Shown here: positions 53,657-63,114 of the stretch, in pieces
Layout of the letters: each line of letters opens with the position of its first letter
How positions within the stretch are numbered: the first letter of the stretch is position 1
NCBI GenBank assembly: GCA_958296035.1
Contig: OY282431.1
Coordinates: forward strand, 124,001-188,000
Direction: 5' to 3'
Length of the DNA: 64,000 bases
Source: Paracoccaceae bacterium
Lineage (GTDB): Bacteria > Pseudomonadota > Alphaproteobacteria > Rhodobacterales > Rhodobacteraceae
The notes under the pieces: model-generated
Told to the model about the DNA's origin: nothing
Seen by the model: the letters and a program-made list of their open reading frames with translations, nothing else
Databases searched by the model: none
Translations under genes and position numbers: made by a program

Positions 53657-55762
53657 ATGAAAGCCACTGAAGCCAAATTTCTGGACTTCCTCAAGAAGTC
53701 ACCACAGTTCGTCATTCCGATCTATCAGCGTACGTATTCATGGACCGAGCGTGAATGTCGCCAGCTATGGGAGGACATCGTTCGGACCGGCAAAGACAAT
53801 GACATTCTAGCCCATTTTGTCGGTTCCATCGTTTACATCGAGAGAGGCCTGTACCAGGTATCCAGTCAGCCACCCCTGCTTGTGATTGATGGCCAGCAGA
53901 GGCTGACCACGGTCACATTGATTCTCGAAGCTCTGGCACGCCAACTGGGAGATAGCCAGCCCGTTGAAGGCTTCTCGGCCAAGAAATTGCGTAGTTACTA
54001 TCTGCTGAATCCACTGGAGGAGGGAGAGCGCGAATTCAAGTTACTACTCACTCAGACCGACAGGGCGAGCTTGCTGGCCTTGGTTAAGCAGAAGGCACAG
54101 CCCGCCGATCAATCCCTGCGTGTCATTAAGAACTTCGCCTTCTTCGAGGAGCAGGTGAAGAAACTTGGTGCCAACCTTCCCACACTTTGCTACGGCCTTG
54201 CAAAGCTAGTTGTGGTTGACATCGCGCTCAGTCGAGACCAGGACAATCCTCAGCTCATCTTTGAGAGCATGAATTCGACCGGGCGCGAACTGACCCAGGC
54301 CGACCTGATTCGCAACTTCATCCTCATGGGGCAGGAGCCCGCTCACCAGACTCGGCTGTACGAGGAACACTGGCGGCCGATGGAGGTGAGTTTTGGCCGT
54401 GAGGGGTACAGCAAACATTTCGACAGCTTCATGCGGCATTACTTGACGCTAAGAACGGGAGATATACCGAACGTTCGAGCGGTATACGAAGCGTTCAAGT
54501 CTCTTGCACGAACGCCTGACAAAGCTGCTGACGGCGTGGATGCGCTTGTCGCGGATATCCACACCTTTGCAGGCTATTACTGCGCGATGGCACTGGGCAA
54601 GGAAGCCGATAAGAAGCTCGCTGAGGTCTTTCGTGACTTGAGAGAACTGAAGGTAGATGTCGCCTATCCGTTCTTGCTTGAGCTTTACGACGATTTTGCC
54701 AACGGAAAACTCGAAAGCGCTGAATTCGAGGCGGCCGTCCGGTTGGTCGAGGCGTACGTATTCCGCCGCGCGGTGTGTAAAATTCCCACAAACTCGCTGA
54801 ACAAGACTTTCGCCACTTTCGGGCGGGCGCTGCGGAAAGACCGGTACCTTGAGACCATCCAGGCTCACCTGCTGATGCTCCCTTCCTATCGCCGGTTCCC
54901 GAACAACGAAGAGTTCAGGCGCGAGTTTGTCATGCGTGATCTCTACAACTTTCCTCGTCGAAGCTATTGGCTGCGCCGCCTTGAAAATCATGGCCGCAAG
55001 GAGCGTGTTCCAGCCGACGAATACACCATAGAGCATATACTACCGCAAACCGAGAATCTGTCTGCGAAGTGGCGGAACGAACTCGGATCCGAGTGGCAGC
55101 GCGTTCAGGAGACCTGGTTGCACACACCCGGCAATCTTACGCTCACTGGCTACAACTCCGAATACTCCGACCGACCTTTTTCGGAAAAGCGTGACATAAA
55201 AGGGGGATTCCGGGAGAGCCCATTAAAACTCAACAAGGGTCTGAGCAGTCTCGACAAGTGGGACGAAACGGCTATCAGGAACCGCGCCGAAGACCTTGCC
55301 AAAGAGGCCGCGGATGTATGGGCGGTGCCCTTGTTGTCAGCCGAAGTACTTGAGTCGTACCGTCCACGCAGCAAGAAACCAGCGGGCTACACGATCGATG
55401 ACCATCCGCAGCTCGCGACCGGTTCCCCCATGCATAGATTGTTCGAGATCTTTCGTAAGGATGTTCTGGCGCTCAACCCGTGCATCACGGAGGAGTTTCT
55501 GAAGGTCTATGTCGCTTACAAGGCTGAGACCAACTTCGTAGATATTGTACCGCAGAAAAGTCGCATTCGCCTGTCACTCAATATGCAGTTTCACGATCTT
55601 CATGATCCGAAAGGACTGGCCAAGGACGTTACCAACCTTGGTCGCTGGAGTAATGGTGATGTAGAGGTGGGCCTAAGCAAGCCGGAAGAACTGCCCTATG
55701 TGATGGGCCTGGTCCGGCAGGCGTTCGAACGGCAAATGGGGAACGCTGAGACTGAAGCGTGA
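53657..55762 (+). CDS. GmrSD-type modification-dependent endonuclease (single chain)
   Basis: The 701-residue protein has DUF262 at the N-terminus (IPIYQRTYSWTERECRQLWEDI, LLVIDGQQRLTTVTLIL, FESMNSTGRELTQADLIRNF). It continues with DUF1524, an HNH nuclease (EYTIEHILPQ near residue 460, TPGNLTLTGYNSEYSDRPF). A C-terminal DUF5655-like domain is last (KSRIRLSLNMQFHDLHDP, NLGRWSNGDVEVGLSKPEEL). DUF262 hydrolyses nucleotide and DUF1524 cuts, so members restrict phage DNA carrying modified bases (GmrS+GmrD, SspE). Key residues of both domains are present. Start ATG 53657 with AGGGA upstream. Confidence 0.9.
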   Translation: MKATEAKFLDFLKKSPQFVIPIYQRTYSWTERECRQLWEDIVRTGKDNDILAHFVGSIVYIERGLYQVSSQPPLLVIDGQQRLTTVTLILEALARQLGDSQPVEGFSAKKLRSYYLLNPLEEGEREFKLLLTQTDRASLLALVKQKAQPADQSLRVIKNFAFFEEQVKKLGANLPTLCYGLAKLVVVDIALSRDQDNPQLIFESMNSTGRELTQADLIRNFILMGQEPAHQTRLYEEHWRPMEVSFGREGYSKHFDSFMRHYLTLRTGDIPNVRAVYEAFKSLARTPDKAADGVDALVADIHTFAGYYCAMALGKEADKKLAEVFRDLRELKVDVAYPFLLELYDDFANGKLESAEFEAAVRLVEAYVFRRAVCKIPTNSLNKTFATFGRALRKDRYLETIQAHLLMLPSYRRFPNNEEFRREFVMRDLYNFPRRSYWLRRLENHGRKERVPADEYTIEHILPQTENLSAKWRNELGSEWQRVQETWLHTPGNLTLTGYNSEYSDRPFSEKRDIKGGFRESPLKLNKGLSSLDKWDETAIRNRAEDLAKEAADVWAVPLLSAEVLESYRPRSKKPAGYTIDDHPQLATGSPMHRLFEIFRKDVLALNPCITEEFLKVYVAYKAETNFVDIVPQKSRIRLSLNMQFHDLHDPKGLAKDVTNLGRWSNGDVEVGLSKPEELPYVMGLVRQAFERQMGNAETEA

Positions 55763-55796
55763 GTGTGGGCACCCCGCATACCTACCCCGATCAGAA

Positions 55797-56024
55797 TCAT
55801 TGGCGGAACAGATCCGATTGGGTGCCGGTTCGGGCCAGCTGCGCTTCATCTTCGACAATGCGATACAGAAATAACCAATCACTCTCGATGTGCAGTTCGC
55901 GATAAGAATTCCAGTCACCGCGCACAGGATGATCCCGGAAATTGGAAGGCAGGACCTCCAGCCGCACAACCGTTTCCAGCACGGTGCGCAACTTCGCCAT
56001 ATCCTTGTAGTGCTTCGTTGCCAA
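55797..56024 (-). CDS. YafQ-type toxin (mRNA interferase), probably degenerate
   Basis: This is a YafQ-like ribosome-dependent endoribonuclease: LRTVLETVVRLEVLP, FRDHPVRGDWNSYRELHIES, DWLFLYRIVEDE and RTGTQSDLF. In E. coli YafQ the last motif is RTGTH, and that His is catalytic; here it is Gln. The other two His residues (in RDHP and ELHIES) are retained. The coding sequence extends upstream in frame (QTLVSSTRIRTDVHLATK), as in full-length relatives, but no ATG, GTG or TTG is available before TTG 56024. The true start therefore seems lost, or CTG 56075 overlapping the antitoxin stop is used. Confidence 0.65.
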   Translation of the reverse strand: MATKHYKDMAKLRTVLETVVRLEVLPSNFRDHPVRGDWNSYRELHIESDWLFLYRIVEDEAQLARTGTQSDLFRQ

Positions 56025-56071
56025 ATGAACATCCGTGCGAATACGGGTGGAGCTGACTAGGGTTTGTACGT

Positions 56072-56260
56072 TCAGATGTTTAGGTCGGCGAGAATGGCTT
56101 CAGAATTCTCGAAACGATGACCTTTCCCGGCGTCCAGTTCCTCCAGAGCTTCGGCCGTGGCCTGGTTCGGCAGATCTTCCGGTATTTCCCTTTCCGCCGT
56201 ATTCTGTTCTGCACCTTTGGAAACGAACCAGTCTTGCGGTTTCTGGTACTCGTACGGCAT
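56072..56260 (-). CDS. Antitoxin partner of the YafQ-type toxin
   Basis: The 62-residue acidic protein starts at ATG 56260 (GAGGTGG upstream; a longer frame starts at 56329 but lacks such a site). The C-terminal half (ATAEALEELDAGKGHRFENS) has the pattern seen in RelB/DinJ-type antitoxins, which usually wrap the toxin. The N-terminus lacks a clear ribbon-helix-helix. Adjacent upstream of the toxin, the usual order. Confidence 0.7.
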   Translation of the reverse strand: MPYEYQKPQDWFVSKGAEQNTAEREIPEDLPNQATAEALEELDAGKGHRFENSEAILADLNI

Positions 56261-56683
56261 GACCACCTCCCGTATCAGGTGGGCAGGAATGACAGATCTC
56301 TTGCTCTCGCTGTCATGTGGTCCCGGCATGGTTCAGTGTCATTCTGTTGAGAAGGTCGGGGTGGCAGTGCTTTCGGCCAAGCACTATTTCCCTGTTCCGG
56401 CCAGAACAACGCTTTTGAACGGTTCGGCCCCGTCGGTGAGAATTTGATCCAACAGATGGCCGAGACCAACTTTGACCTCATGTGACAGGTGGCTAAAAGT
56501 TGATCCAGTGGCGTGGCTCAAGCCCGTGTTCCCAAACCGCCCAGGCTGCAGGCTCCGAAGGCTGCGACTTTGCACCAGAACCGGACGGTGCTCCCGGGAC
56601 GCGGGCAACAGACTCCTGCTCTTACCTGTTCATGCTCTGAATTTACGCGTTGTCACCAGGAAGTCATGGAATTCCTGCGAATA
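56261..56683. other. Region between the antitoxin gene and petC, no gene seen
   Basis: This 3' flank of petC and 5' flank of the antitoxin gene has no convincing frame. It marks the right edge of the accessory island. Confidence 0.4.
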
Positions 56684-57484
56684 TCAGGTCTCGCGCTGAT
56701 TCTTGATCGGTGCCCATAAACGCTTGTTAGTCAGATACAACAGCACCGACAACAGTATCAGCAAGGCAACAGCAGTAAGTCCCATGCGCTTTCGTACCAT
56801 CATTTTCGGTTCGGCTGCCCAGGTGAGGAACGCTGTCACATCCATTGCCAGATCATGGGCCGAGTTCGGAGATCCATCCGCATATTCAACGAGCCCGTCG
56901 GAAAGCGGAGGCGCCATCGAAAGCCAGCCGCCGGAAAAAGCGGTGTTTTCGTAGAGAATGGAGCCGGCCTCTTCCTTTTCTTCCCCGGTATAGTTGACCA
57001 ATATTGACGCGAGGTATTCAGGGCCCCCGCTGCCGCGCAGTAGTTGCGCCAGTCCAGTGCCCGCGGGTCCGTGAAACCCGGCCCGCGCCTTGGTCATCAG
57101 GGACAGGTCGGGAGCACCGACAGAATCGTTTTCCGGGAAATGGTCGGTGGGAATAGCCGGACGAAAATCATCTAGCTCGGCATCGAAGATCTCGAAATTG
57201 CTGGCAAAGGCCTTTACGGCGTTGGCGCTTAACCCGACGCCGCCCTCGTCGCCAAGTGTCCGGAAGGGCACATATCTGAGACCGTGGCAGGCAGCACAGA
57301 CTTCCTGGTAGACCACGAGTCCACGCTGCAACTGTTGTTGATCGAATGTGCCAAATGGCCCTTCAAAGGAAAAACTGACATCCTCGATGTGCACTTCGGA
57401 TCCGGCAGCCAGACAGCTGCTGGCAAATCCCAGAAACAGCGCCGACAGGATGACAACATGCTTGTGGGCCATAGAGTGTTCCAT
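56684..57484 (-). CDS. petC: Cytochrome c1 of the bc1 complex
   Basis: This is the periplasmic haem subunit of ubiquinol-cytochrome c reductase. It has a signal peptide ([19 protein letters not shown]), haem site [11 protein letters not shown] (CXXCH), [16 protein letters not shown], distal-Met region [13 protein letters not shown] and a C-terminal membrane anchor ([19 protein letters not shown]). The start is ATG 57484, 7 bp after the petB stop; an in-frame ATG at 57472 is possible. Third gene of petABC; about 267 aa. Confidence 0.95.
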   Translation of the reverse strand: MEHSMAHKHVVILSALFLGFASSCLAAGSEVHIEDVSFSFEGPFGTFDQQQLQRGLVVYQEVCAACHGLRYVPFRTLGDEGGVGLSANAVKAFASNFEIFDAELDDFRPAIPTDHFPENDSVGAPDLSLMTKARAGFHGPAGTGLAQLLRGSGGPEYLASILVNYTGEEKEEAGSILYENTAFSGGWLSMAPPLSDGLVEYADGSPNSAHDLAMDVTAFLTWAAEPKMMVRKRMGLTAVALLILLSVLLYLTNKRLWAPIKNQRET

Positions 57485-57491
57485 GATACGA

Positions 57492-58823
57492 TTACCTGGA
57501 CAAGGTAGCGGTATCCTTGACCGCCGGATAATGTGCGCGAAAATCTTCCTCGATGGTTTTTGGTTGCTTGAGAGGCTTCTCAAGCACACCGAGAATGGGT
57601 AACACAATCAGGAAGAAAATGAACCAGTATGCAGCGCCTGCCAAAGCGATAATGGCATAGATTCCCTCTGCTGGCCGACTGCCAGCCCAGGTCAAGACTA
57701 TGAAATCCAGCACAAGCAGAGCGAACCACCACTTGAACATTGGTCGGTAGCGCCCCGAGCGGACATATGATGTGTCGAGCCACGGCACGAGGATCATCAC
57801 GAAGATTGATCCGAACATGGCAATCACCCCGAAAAACTTGGCACCAATGATGCCTCCGGTGATGAAACTGGTAAGCTGCACAATCCACACATCGGACGTG
57901 AACGCCCGGAGGATGGCATAGAAAGGCAAGAAGTACCATTCTGGTACGATGTGTTCCGGGGTCGCGAGCGGGTTGGCCTCAATGTAATTGTCGGGATGGC
58001 CAAAATAATTCGGCATGAATCCGATGATGGCAAAAAACACGGTCAATATGACCGCCAGGGCAAACAGGTCCTTGATTACGAAGTAAGGCCAGAATGGAAC
58101 TGTATCGCGATCGACTTCGGCACGAGACGTGCGTCGGACTTCTACACCGGTCGGATTATTGTTGCCGGTGGTGTGGAAGGCCCAGATGTGGACAACGACG
58201 AGGCCGGCAATTACGAATGGCAGCAGATAGTGCAGCGAGAAAAAGCGATTCAATGTGGCATTGTCTACGGCGGGACCACCAAGCAGCCAGGTCTGGATGG
58301 TGTCTCCTATTCCCGGAATGGCTCCAAAAAGCCCGGATATCACCGTTGCCGCCCAGAAAGACATTTGTCCCCAGGGAAGAACGTATCCCATGAATGCGGT
58401 TGCCATCATGAGCACGTAGATCAGCATGCCAATGATCCAGGTAATTTCCCTCGGCTCCTTGTAGGACCCGTAATAAAGGCCCCGGAACAGGTGAAAATAT
58501 GCAGCCAGGAAGAACAACGACGCGCCGTTAGTGTGCAAATATCGCAAGGCCCATCCGGAGTTCACATTGCGCATGATGTGCTCAATGCTGGCAAACGCCA
58601 TATCGGCATGCGGTGTGTAGTGCATGGCCAATACGATTCCGGTGACAATCTGGTGAACCAGGCAGAAAGTCAGCACGATGCCCCAGATCCACATCCAGTT
58701 CAGATTGCGTGGTGTCGGAATCATCAACGTGTCGTACAGCAGCGAAACTATGGGCAGCCGTCGGTGCAGCCACCGTTCCATGCCGGATTTCGGCTCGTAT
58801 CGGTCGTGTGGAATGCCCGCCAT
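57492..58823 (-). CDS. petB: Cytochrome b of the bc1 complex
   Basis: The 443-residue haem b subunit catalyses ubiquinol oxidation and quinone reduction. It has eight or so TM helices, haem-ligand segments ([20 protein letters not shown]), the Qo-site [12 protein letters not shown] and [15 protein letters not shown], and CD-loop sequence [14 protein letters not shown]. Start ATG 58823. It lies between Rieske and cytochrome c1 genes in one operon. Confidence 0.97.
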   Translation of the reverse strand: MAGIPHDRYEPKSGMERWLHRRLPIVSLLYDTLMIPTPRNLNWMWIWGIVLTFCLVHQIVTGIVLAMHYTPHADMAFASIEHIMRNVNSGWALRYLHTNGASLFFLAAYFHLFRGLYYGSYKEPREITWIIGMLIYVLMMATAFMGYVLPWGQMSFWAATVISGLFGAIPGIGDTIQTWLLGGPAVDNATLNRFFSLHYLLPFVIAGLVVVHIWAFHTTGNNNPTGVEVRRTSRAEVDRDTVPFWPYFVIKDLFALAVILTVFFAIIGFMPNYFGHPDNYIEANPLATPEHIVPEWYFLPFYAILRAFTSDVWIVQLTSFITGGIIGAKFFGVIAMFGSIFVMILVPWLDTSYVRSGRYRPMFKWWFALLVLDFIVLTWAGSRPAEGIYAIIALAGAAYWFIFFLIVLPILGVLEKPLKQPKTIEEDFRAHYPAVKDTATLSR

Positions 58824-58834
58824 GTGCCTCTCCC

Positions 58835-59398
58835 TTAACCGAGCCTGATCGTAGATTCATCAATGAAGGCAGCCTTGGGAACTTCCAGATTTTCTGGTGC
58901 AGGTCCTTTTCGAATGCGTCCGGAGGTGTCGTAGTGGGAGCCGTGACAGGGACAGAACCAACCACCGAACTCTCCGGCTTCGTCTCCGAGCGGAACACAA
59001 CCGAGATGGCTGCAAACGCCGACCATGACCAGCCATTCACCGCTTTCGTCAAGGGAGCGATTTTCGTCAAGAGCGATCGCCTCGCGATCAATGTTTCCAT
59101 TGCGAGCCAGAGTGTCGACCAGATCTTCCATCGAGATGCCGCGCGCGGAATCGATTTCGGTCTGGGTCCTGCGCCGGATGAACACGGGCTTGCCCAGCCA
59201 TTTGACGGTGAGCTGGGTCCCGGGATCTATGCCTGATACGTCGACGTCGATTGACGACAGCGCCTGAACATCGGCGCTGGGATTCATCTGGTCGATTAAA
59301 GGCCAGACTGCTGCGCCACCGGCAATCGCGCCTGTGCTTGCCGTTGCGTAATAAATGAAGTCACGTCGTGTCCCCTCGACCTGGTTCGCCTCGGACAA
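58835..59398 (-). CDS. petA: Rieske iron-sulfur protein of the bc1 complex
   Basis: The 187-residue 2Fe-2S subunit has a twin-arginine-type N-terminus with an anchor helix ([19 protein letters not shown]). The cluster-binding boxes are CSHLGC and CPCHGSHYD, and [10 protein letters not shown] follows. First gene of the petABC operon, 11 bp before petB. Complete, with all ligands. Confidence 0.97.
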   Translation of the reverse strand: MSEANQVEGTRRDFIYYATASTGAIAGGAAVWPLIDQMNPSADVQALSSIDVDVSGIDPGTQLTVKWLGKPVFIRRRTQTEIDSARGISMEDLVDTLARNGNIDREAIALDENRSLDESGEWLVMVGVCSHLGCVPLGDEAGEFGGWFCPCHGSHYDTSGRIRKGPAPENLEVPKAAFIDESTIRLG

Positions 59399-60116
59399 CT
59401 CAATACCTCCCCGCTAGGACTTCCGCGCCAATCTTGCGAAACTCTTTTGCCACCAGGATTGGCAGCATCCGCAAGCATTCTGTGTTTATTGCCCCAAGGA
59501 CCGCCCGTCCAGAGCTACATGCAGAAGCACTACGAGCAGCGAGGGCATTAGCGTCAGGAACTTTACCCTGCGCCGCCTGCCCATTAACCCAATGTTGCGC
59601 GAATTCGCAACAACATTGGGTGACGCAATCCCGGACAACGCAAGGCAGCAGGCACAAGGTGCATCCAGAGGCCGATTGGCGACGACGACCAGTCTTCATA
59701 TTCCATCGGATTGTGGATCATCCAAAGTCTATTCTTCTTCTCTTCACGGTTTGCCATGGACGGCACCACGGTCGGAGGTGCGGCAAGTATTGCGGTGTTT
59801 GACAGTCTGCAATAAAGGAGGAGATGGCGCGGTTCGAAGGGAAGCGGAGCGATCATGCGGAGTGATTGTTGATTCTTGTAGTGAGTTTCCTATAATTGCC
59901 GTTCGGCGGCGGTAGCAGTTTGTTTGGGGTTTGACATGGAAGCCTCGACGTGGTGCCCATAAAGGGCAGTTGACCGAGAGGCTGGCTCCGCCGCCACTAC
60001 GGTTCTCCCGGATGATTCCGAATCACGCAGTTTGCTGCATGTCCAGGTCCATCCCGATTGCGTTTGCGAATACTGCAAACCGGTTGATTTACAACCATGA
60101 GCATCTGTAGCCGGAC
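59399..60116. other. Divergent region between petA and matB-like gene
   Basis: This 718-bp stretch holds no recognised gene; it must contain the petABC promoter (minus) and the synthetase promoter (plus). A strong hairpin lies at 59587-59621. Confidence 0.45.
59587..59621. promoter_or_regulatory. Long inverted repeat upstream of petA
   Basis: ACCCAATGTTG and CAACATTGGGT form 11-bp perfect arms around 13 bases that include the palindrome GCGAATTCGC. No T-run follows. It could be an operator, an attenuator stem or a dispersed palindromic element. Confidence 0.5.
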
Positions 60117-61634
60117 ATGACCAATTCATTATATGACGCACTGGCTGCCGGGCTTGACTCCACCCCGGATGCACCTCTGATTGCCCACAGTGCGGCAGGC
60201 AGGTTTTCCTACCGCGAGTTTTTCGGCGAAGTTCGGCAACTGGCTAGCGGGATTGCCTCACTGGGAATCTTTCCTGGGAACAGGATTGTTGTCATTGCGC
60301 CCAAGTCAGTACGCTTTCTCCAGCTGTACATGGCTTCTCTAGCCGCGGGCGCTGTCCTTGTGCCAGTAAATCCGGCCAGCACGCGGCACGAAGTGCAGCA
60401 TGTTCTTGACGACGCCAGGCCCCGAATTGTGGTTGCCAGCCGAGACCGCCTTGATGACATCGCCGAACTGTGCGAGCAGATTGGCGGTTGCAAGCTTGTG
60501 ACCATTGATGGAGCTGGCGCAGACACCCTGCACCACCTGCAGTGCCGAGCATCGTCTCAAACCCCGGTGGCGGAACGGTCCAGTGAAGACATCGCCGCGG
60601 TGCTCTATACTTCGGGAACAACGGGCACACCCAAGGGTGTTACGCTTTCGCACCGGGCATTGGAATCCAACTCAAACGCACTGTGTAGGTTATGGCGGTT
60701 TTCTGCCCAAGATGTGCTGATACACGCCCTGCCGGCTTTTCATACGCACGGATTGTTCGTTGCAACCAACATCGCCCTCATGGCCGGAGCCAGCCTCCAT
60801 CTTGTCGAAAGGTTTTCAACTCAGGAAGTGATCGATGCCATCCCGCGGGCAACCGCCTTCATGGGTGTTCCCGCGATGTACACAAGGTTGCTGCAACATC
60901 CATCTCTGTCACCTCAACTTGCGGCGCGGTTTCGTCTGTTTGTTTCCGGGTCTGCCCCGCTGCTTGAGCAGACGCACCGCCAGTGGGAGGCACGCACCGG
61001 ACACAGGATACTCGAGCGCTATGGCATGACCGAAGCCAACATGATCATGTCAAACCCATACGAAGGCAGGCGCTTGCCCGGAACCGTAGGGTTCCCGTTA
61101 CCCGGCGTAATGGCCAGGATTTGTGACCCGGAATGTGGCACAGTAGTTCAACCCGGAAGAATCGGCATATTGGAGATTGCAAGCGATGGTTTGTTTTCCG
61201 GTTATTTTGGCGCACCGGAACAGACGCGGCAGGCGTACCGAAATGACGGGTACTTTGTTACGGGAGACCTGGCTCGTCAGGATACAAACGGTTACTTCGT
61301 GATCGAGGGGCGGGCAGACGACTTGATCATCTCGGGAGGTTACAATGTCTATCCGAAGGAAGTGGAGACAGTAATCGACCGCGTTCCGGGCGTGGTCGAG
61401 AGTGCGGTGATCGGGGTGCCGCACGCGGATTTTGGGCAAGGTGTGCTGGCGGTTGTCGAATGCCGCCATACCGGAACCGGGCTGGAAGCCAAAATCACCG
61501 CCGAGGCTAAAGAGCATCTTACCGGGTACAAGCGACCCAAGCAGATTATTCTGAGGCCCCGGCTTCCCAGAAACTCACTTGGCAAGGTGCAAAAGTCAGT
61601 TCTTCGCAATGAATACCAGAAGGTCTTTGCCTGA
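60117..61634 (+). CDS. matB: Malonyl-CoA synthetase-like acyl-CoA ligase
   Basis: The 505-residue ANL enzyme activates a carboxylate via an adenylate and transfers it to CoA. Motifs: AAVLYTSGTTGTPKGVTLSH (P-loop), HALPAFHTHGLFVATNIALM, FVSGSAPLLEQTHRQWEART, RYGMTEANMIMSNPYEGRR, ISGGYNVYPKEVETVID and catalytic Lys in PRNSLGKVQKSVLR. HTHGLF and TEANMIMSNPYEG are typical of MatB (malonate/methylmalonate). Substrate specificity is inferred. Start ATG 60117. Confidence 0.88.
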   Translation: MTNSLYDALAAGLDSTPDAPLIAHSAAGRFSYREFFGEVRQLASGIASLGIFPGNRIVVIAPKSVRFLQLYMASLAAGAVLVPVNPASTRHEVQHVLDDARPRIVVASRDRLDDIAELCEQIGGCKLVTIDGAGADTLHHLQCRASSQTPVAERSSEDIAAVLYTSGTTGTPKGVTLSHRALESNSNALCRLWRFSAQDVLIHALPAFHTHGLFVATNIALMAGASLHLVERFSTQEVIDAIPRATAFMGVPAMYTRLLQHPSLSPQLAARFRLFVSGSAPLLEQTHRQWEARTGHRILERYGMTEANMIMSNPYEGRRLPGTVGFPLPGVMARICDPECGTVVQPGRIGILEIASDGLFSGYFGAPEQTRQAYRNDGYFVTGDLARQDTNGYFVIEGRADDLIISGGYNVYPKEVETVIDRVPGVVESAVIGVPHADFGQGVLAVVECRHTGTGLEAKITAEAKEHLTGYKRPKQIILRPRLPRNSLGKVQKSVLRNEYQKVFA

Positions 61635-61853
61635 TTACGTGTAGAGAAAGGCGACCTTTAGCGTTCTCCTGTATTGGTTGCAGATAGCTTAAGCGACCAA
61701 GAATGACCCGGTCACATCCCGGATCGTTGGTTCACTACCACTTGTTGCAAGGGCCAAATGCCGGGCAACTTGTCGAGAGTTGCCGGCACTTCGATATTTC
61801 ATGGAGCGTTTTAGCATCGTCAATCCGCCTAGGATTCGGCGAAAGGAGCAAGC

Positions 61854-62027
61854 ATGATCCAGGATGTCAAAAGTCAGCTGGATAAGTACCCGGACTTGTT
61901 GAAGGACAGGACTACTGTCCGAGATATCGGAAACTGTGTCGAGATAACCGCGCCTTTTCCTGACCGACATAACGACCGGTTGCAGATATATGCCAAACGC
62001 TCCGACAATTACCCCGATTCTGGATAA
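61854..62027 (+). pseudogene. DUF1828-type gene, truncated by IS982
   Basis: After an excellent ribosome site (AAAGGAGCAAGC) the ORF reads MIQDVKSQLDKYPDLLKDRT, then VEITAPFPDRHNDRLQIYA, matching the start of DUF1828 proteins (relatives of the TA- and restriction-associated DUF1828/1829 families). The frame enters the IS982 end at 62011 and stops at 62027. No continuation was found on the far side of the element. Confidence 0.65.
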
Positions 62028-62992
62028 GAGGGGGTCGATTCTTGGGTGGGAGGGATTCCCTTTCCCCATAAATGTTGATTCTATGGGTTGTTCACAACAA
62101 CAATCCGAGGATCCCTCCCGTGAACACATCTACCATAGCGCTCTTCTGCTGTCTCTACGATTTTGGCTGCCTCTGCGAGGAATGGGAAAGACATCGCCTT
62201 GTCCCCACCACACGAAAACGCATCCGCAAGACCAGGCGCACACTGGGCGAGATGATGGTCATCATGACCCTGTTCCACCTGTCGCCCTACCGCAACTTCA
62301 AACGCTTCCGGCTTCATGCCATAGAGGGCCAGTACAGAGACGGCTTCGGCGACCTCCCCTCCTATGGACGCCTTAAAGCCCTGATGCCAAGACTGCTGCC
62401 GCCCACCATGCTGCTGCTCCACCACCTGTGCCAAGGCAGCGAAAAGACCGGCACATATATCGTCGACAGCACTAGGCTGGCGGTCTGCCACAACGCCCGC
62501 AGATCGGGTGTTCAAGGGACTGGCCGCACAGGGTCGCACCGCAATGGGGTGGTTCTACGGCTTCAGGATGCATGGGGTCATCAACAGCAAGGGCCAGCTG
62601 ATGGCCGTGCAGTTCTCACCCGGCAACACCGATGACCGGGTGCCGCTGGAGGCACTGACGGTCGGGCTCCAGGGCAGGATCCCTGGAGACAAGGGCACTA
62701 TCGCCAGGGCGCGCTTCGACCGGCTGTGGCGACGCGGGTTGCAGTTGCTGACTCGTATTCGCATCAATAGGCGCAATTATCTCATGCCCATTGCCGACAA
62801 GATGCTGCTGCGCCAGCGCTTCACCATTGAGACCCTGTTCGGGACCCTGAAGCGAGATATGGAACTTGAGCATACAAGGCACCGTTCCGTCGACAATGCC
62901 TTCCTGCACATCCTGTCCAGTCTGGTCACCTGCTGTTTGCGCAAATCGGGAACCAGGGTGAACAATAACCCCTGCTTATCCAGAATTCGGGT
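62011..62992 (+). mobile_element. IS982-family insertion sequence (frameshifted)
   Basis: Imperfect inverted ends near 62011 (ACCCCGATTCTGGATAAG) and 62992 (inverted ACCCGAATTCTGGATAAG) bound about 980 bp. Size and the encoded transposase fit IS982. I could not define a target duplication. It cuts a DUF1828 gene and sits 122 bp from the mtaB stop. Confidence 0.8.
62120..62992 (+). pseudogene. IS982 transposase, broken by a frameshift
   Basis: From GTG 62120 the first frame has ALFCCLYDFGCLCEEWE, RTLGEMMVIMTLFHLSPYRN and GTYIVDSTRLAVCHNAR (first Asp). At about 62505 the reading continues in another frame (FKGLAAQGRTAMGWFYGFRM, SPGNTDDRVPLE, FTIETLFGTLKRDMELEHTR with the catalytic Glu). Without the shift it would be an ordinary transposase of about 290 residues. 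Confidence 0.8.
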
Positions 62993-63114
62993 ACCTTACC
63001 CTCACGCTGCACCATCTGGCCGACCACAACAGTCACATGTCGGCAAGTTTCTTTCTGGCCAACTAACTGAAGACGAACAGGTTCGCCCAACACATCAATT
63101 GCCCTCCTGGTGGG

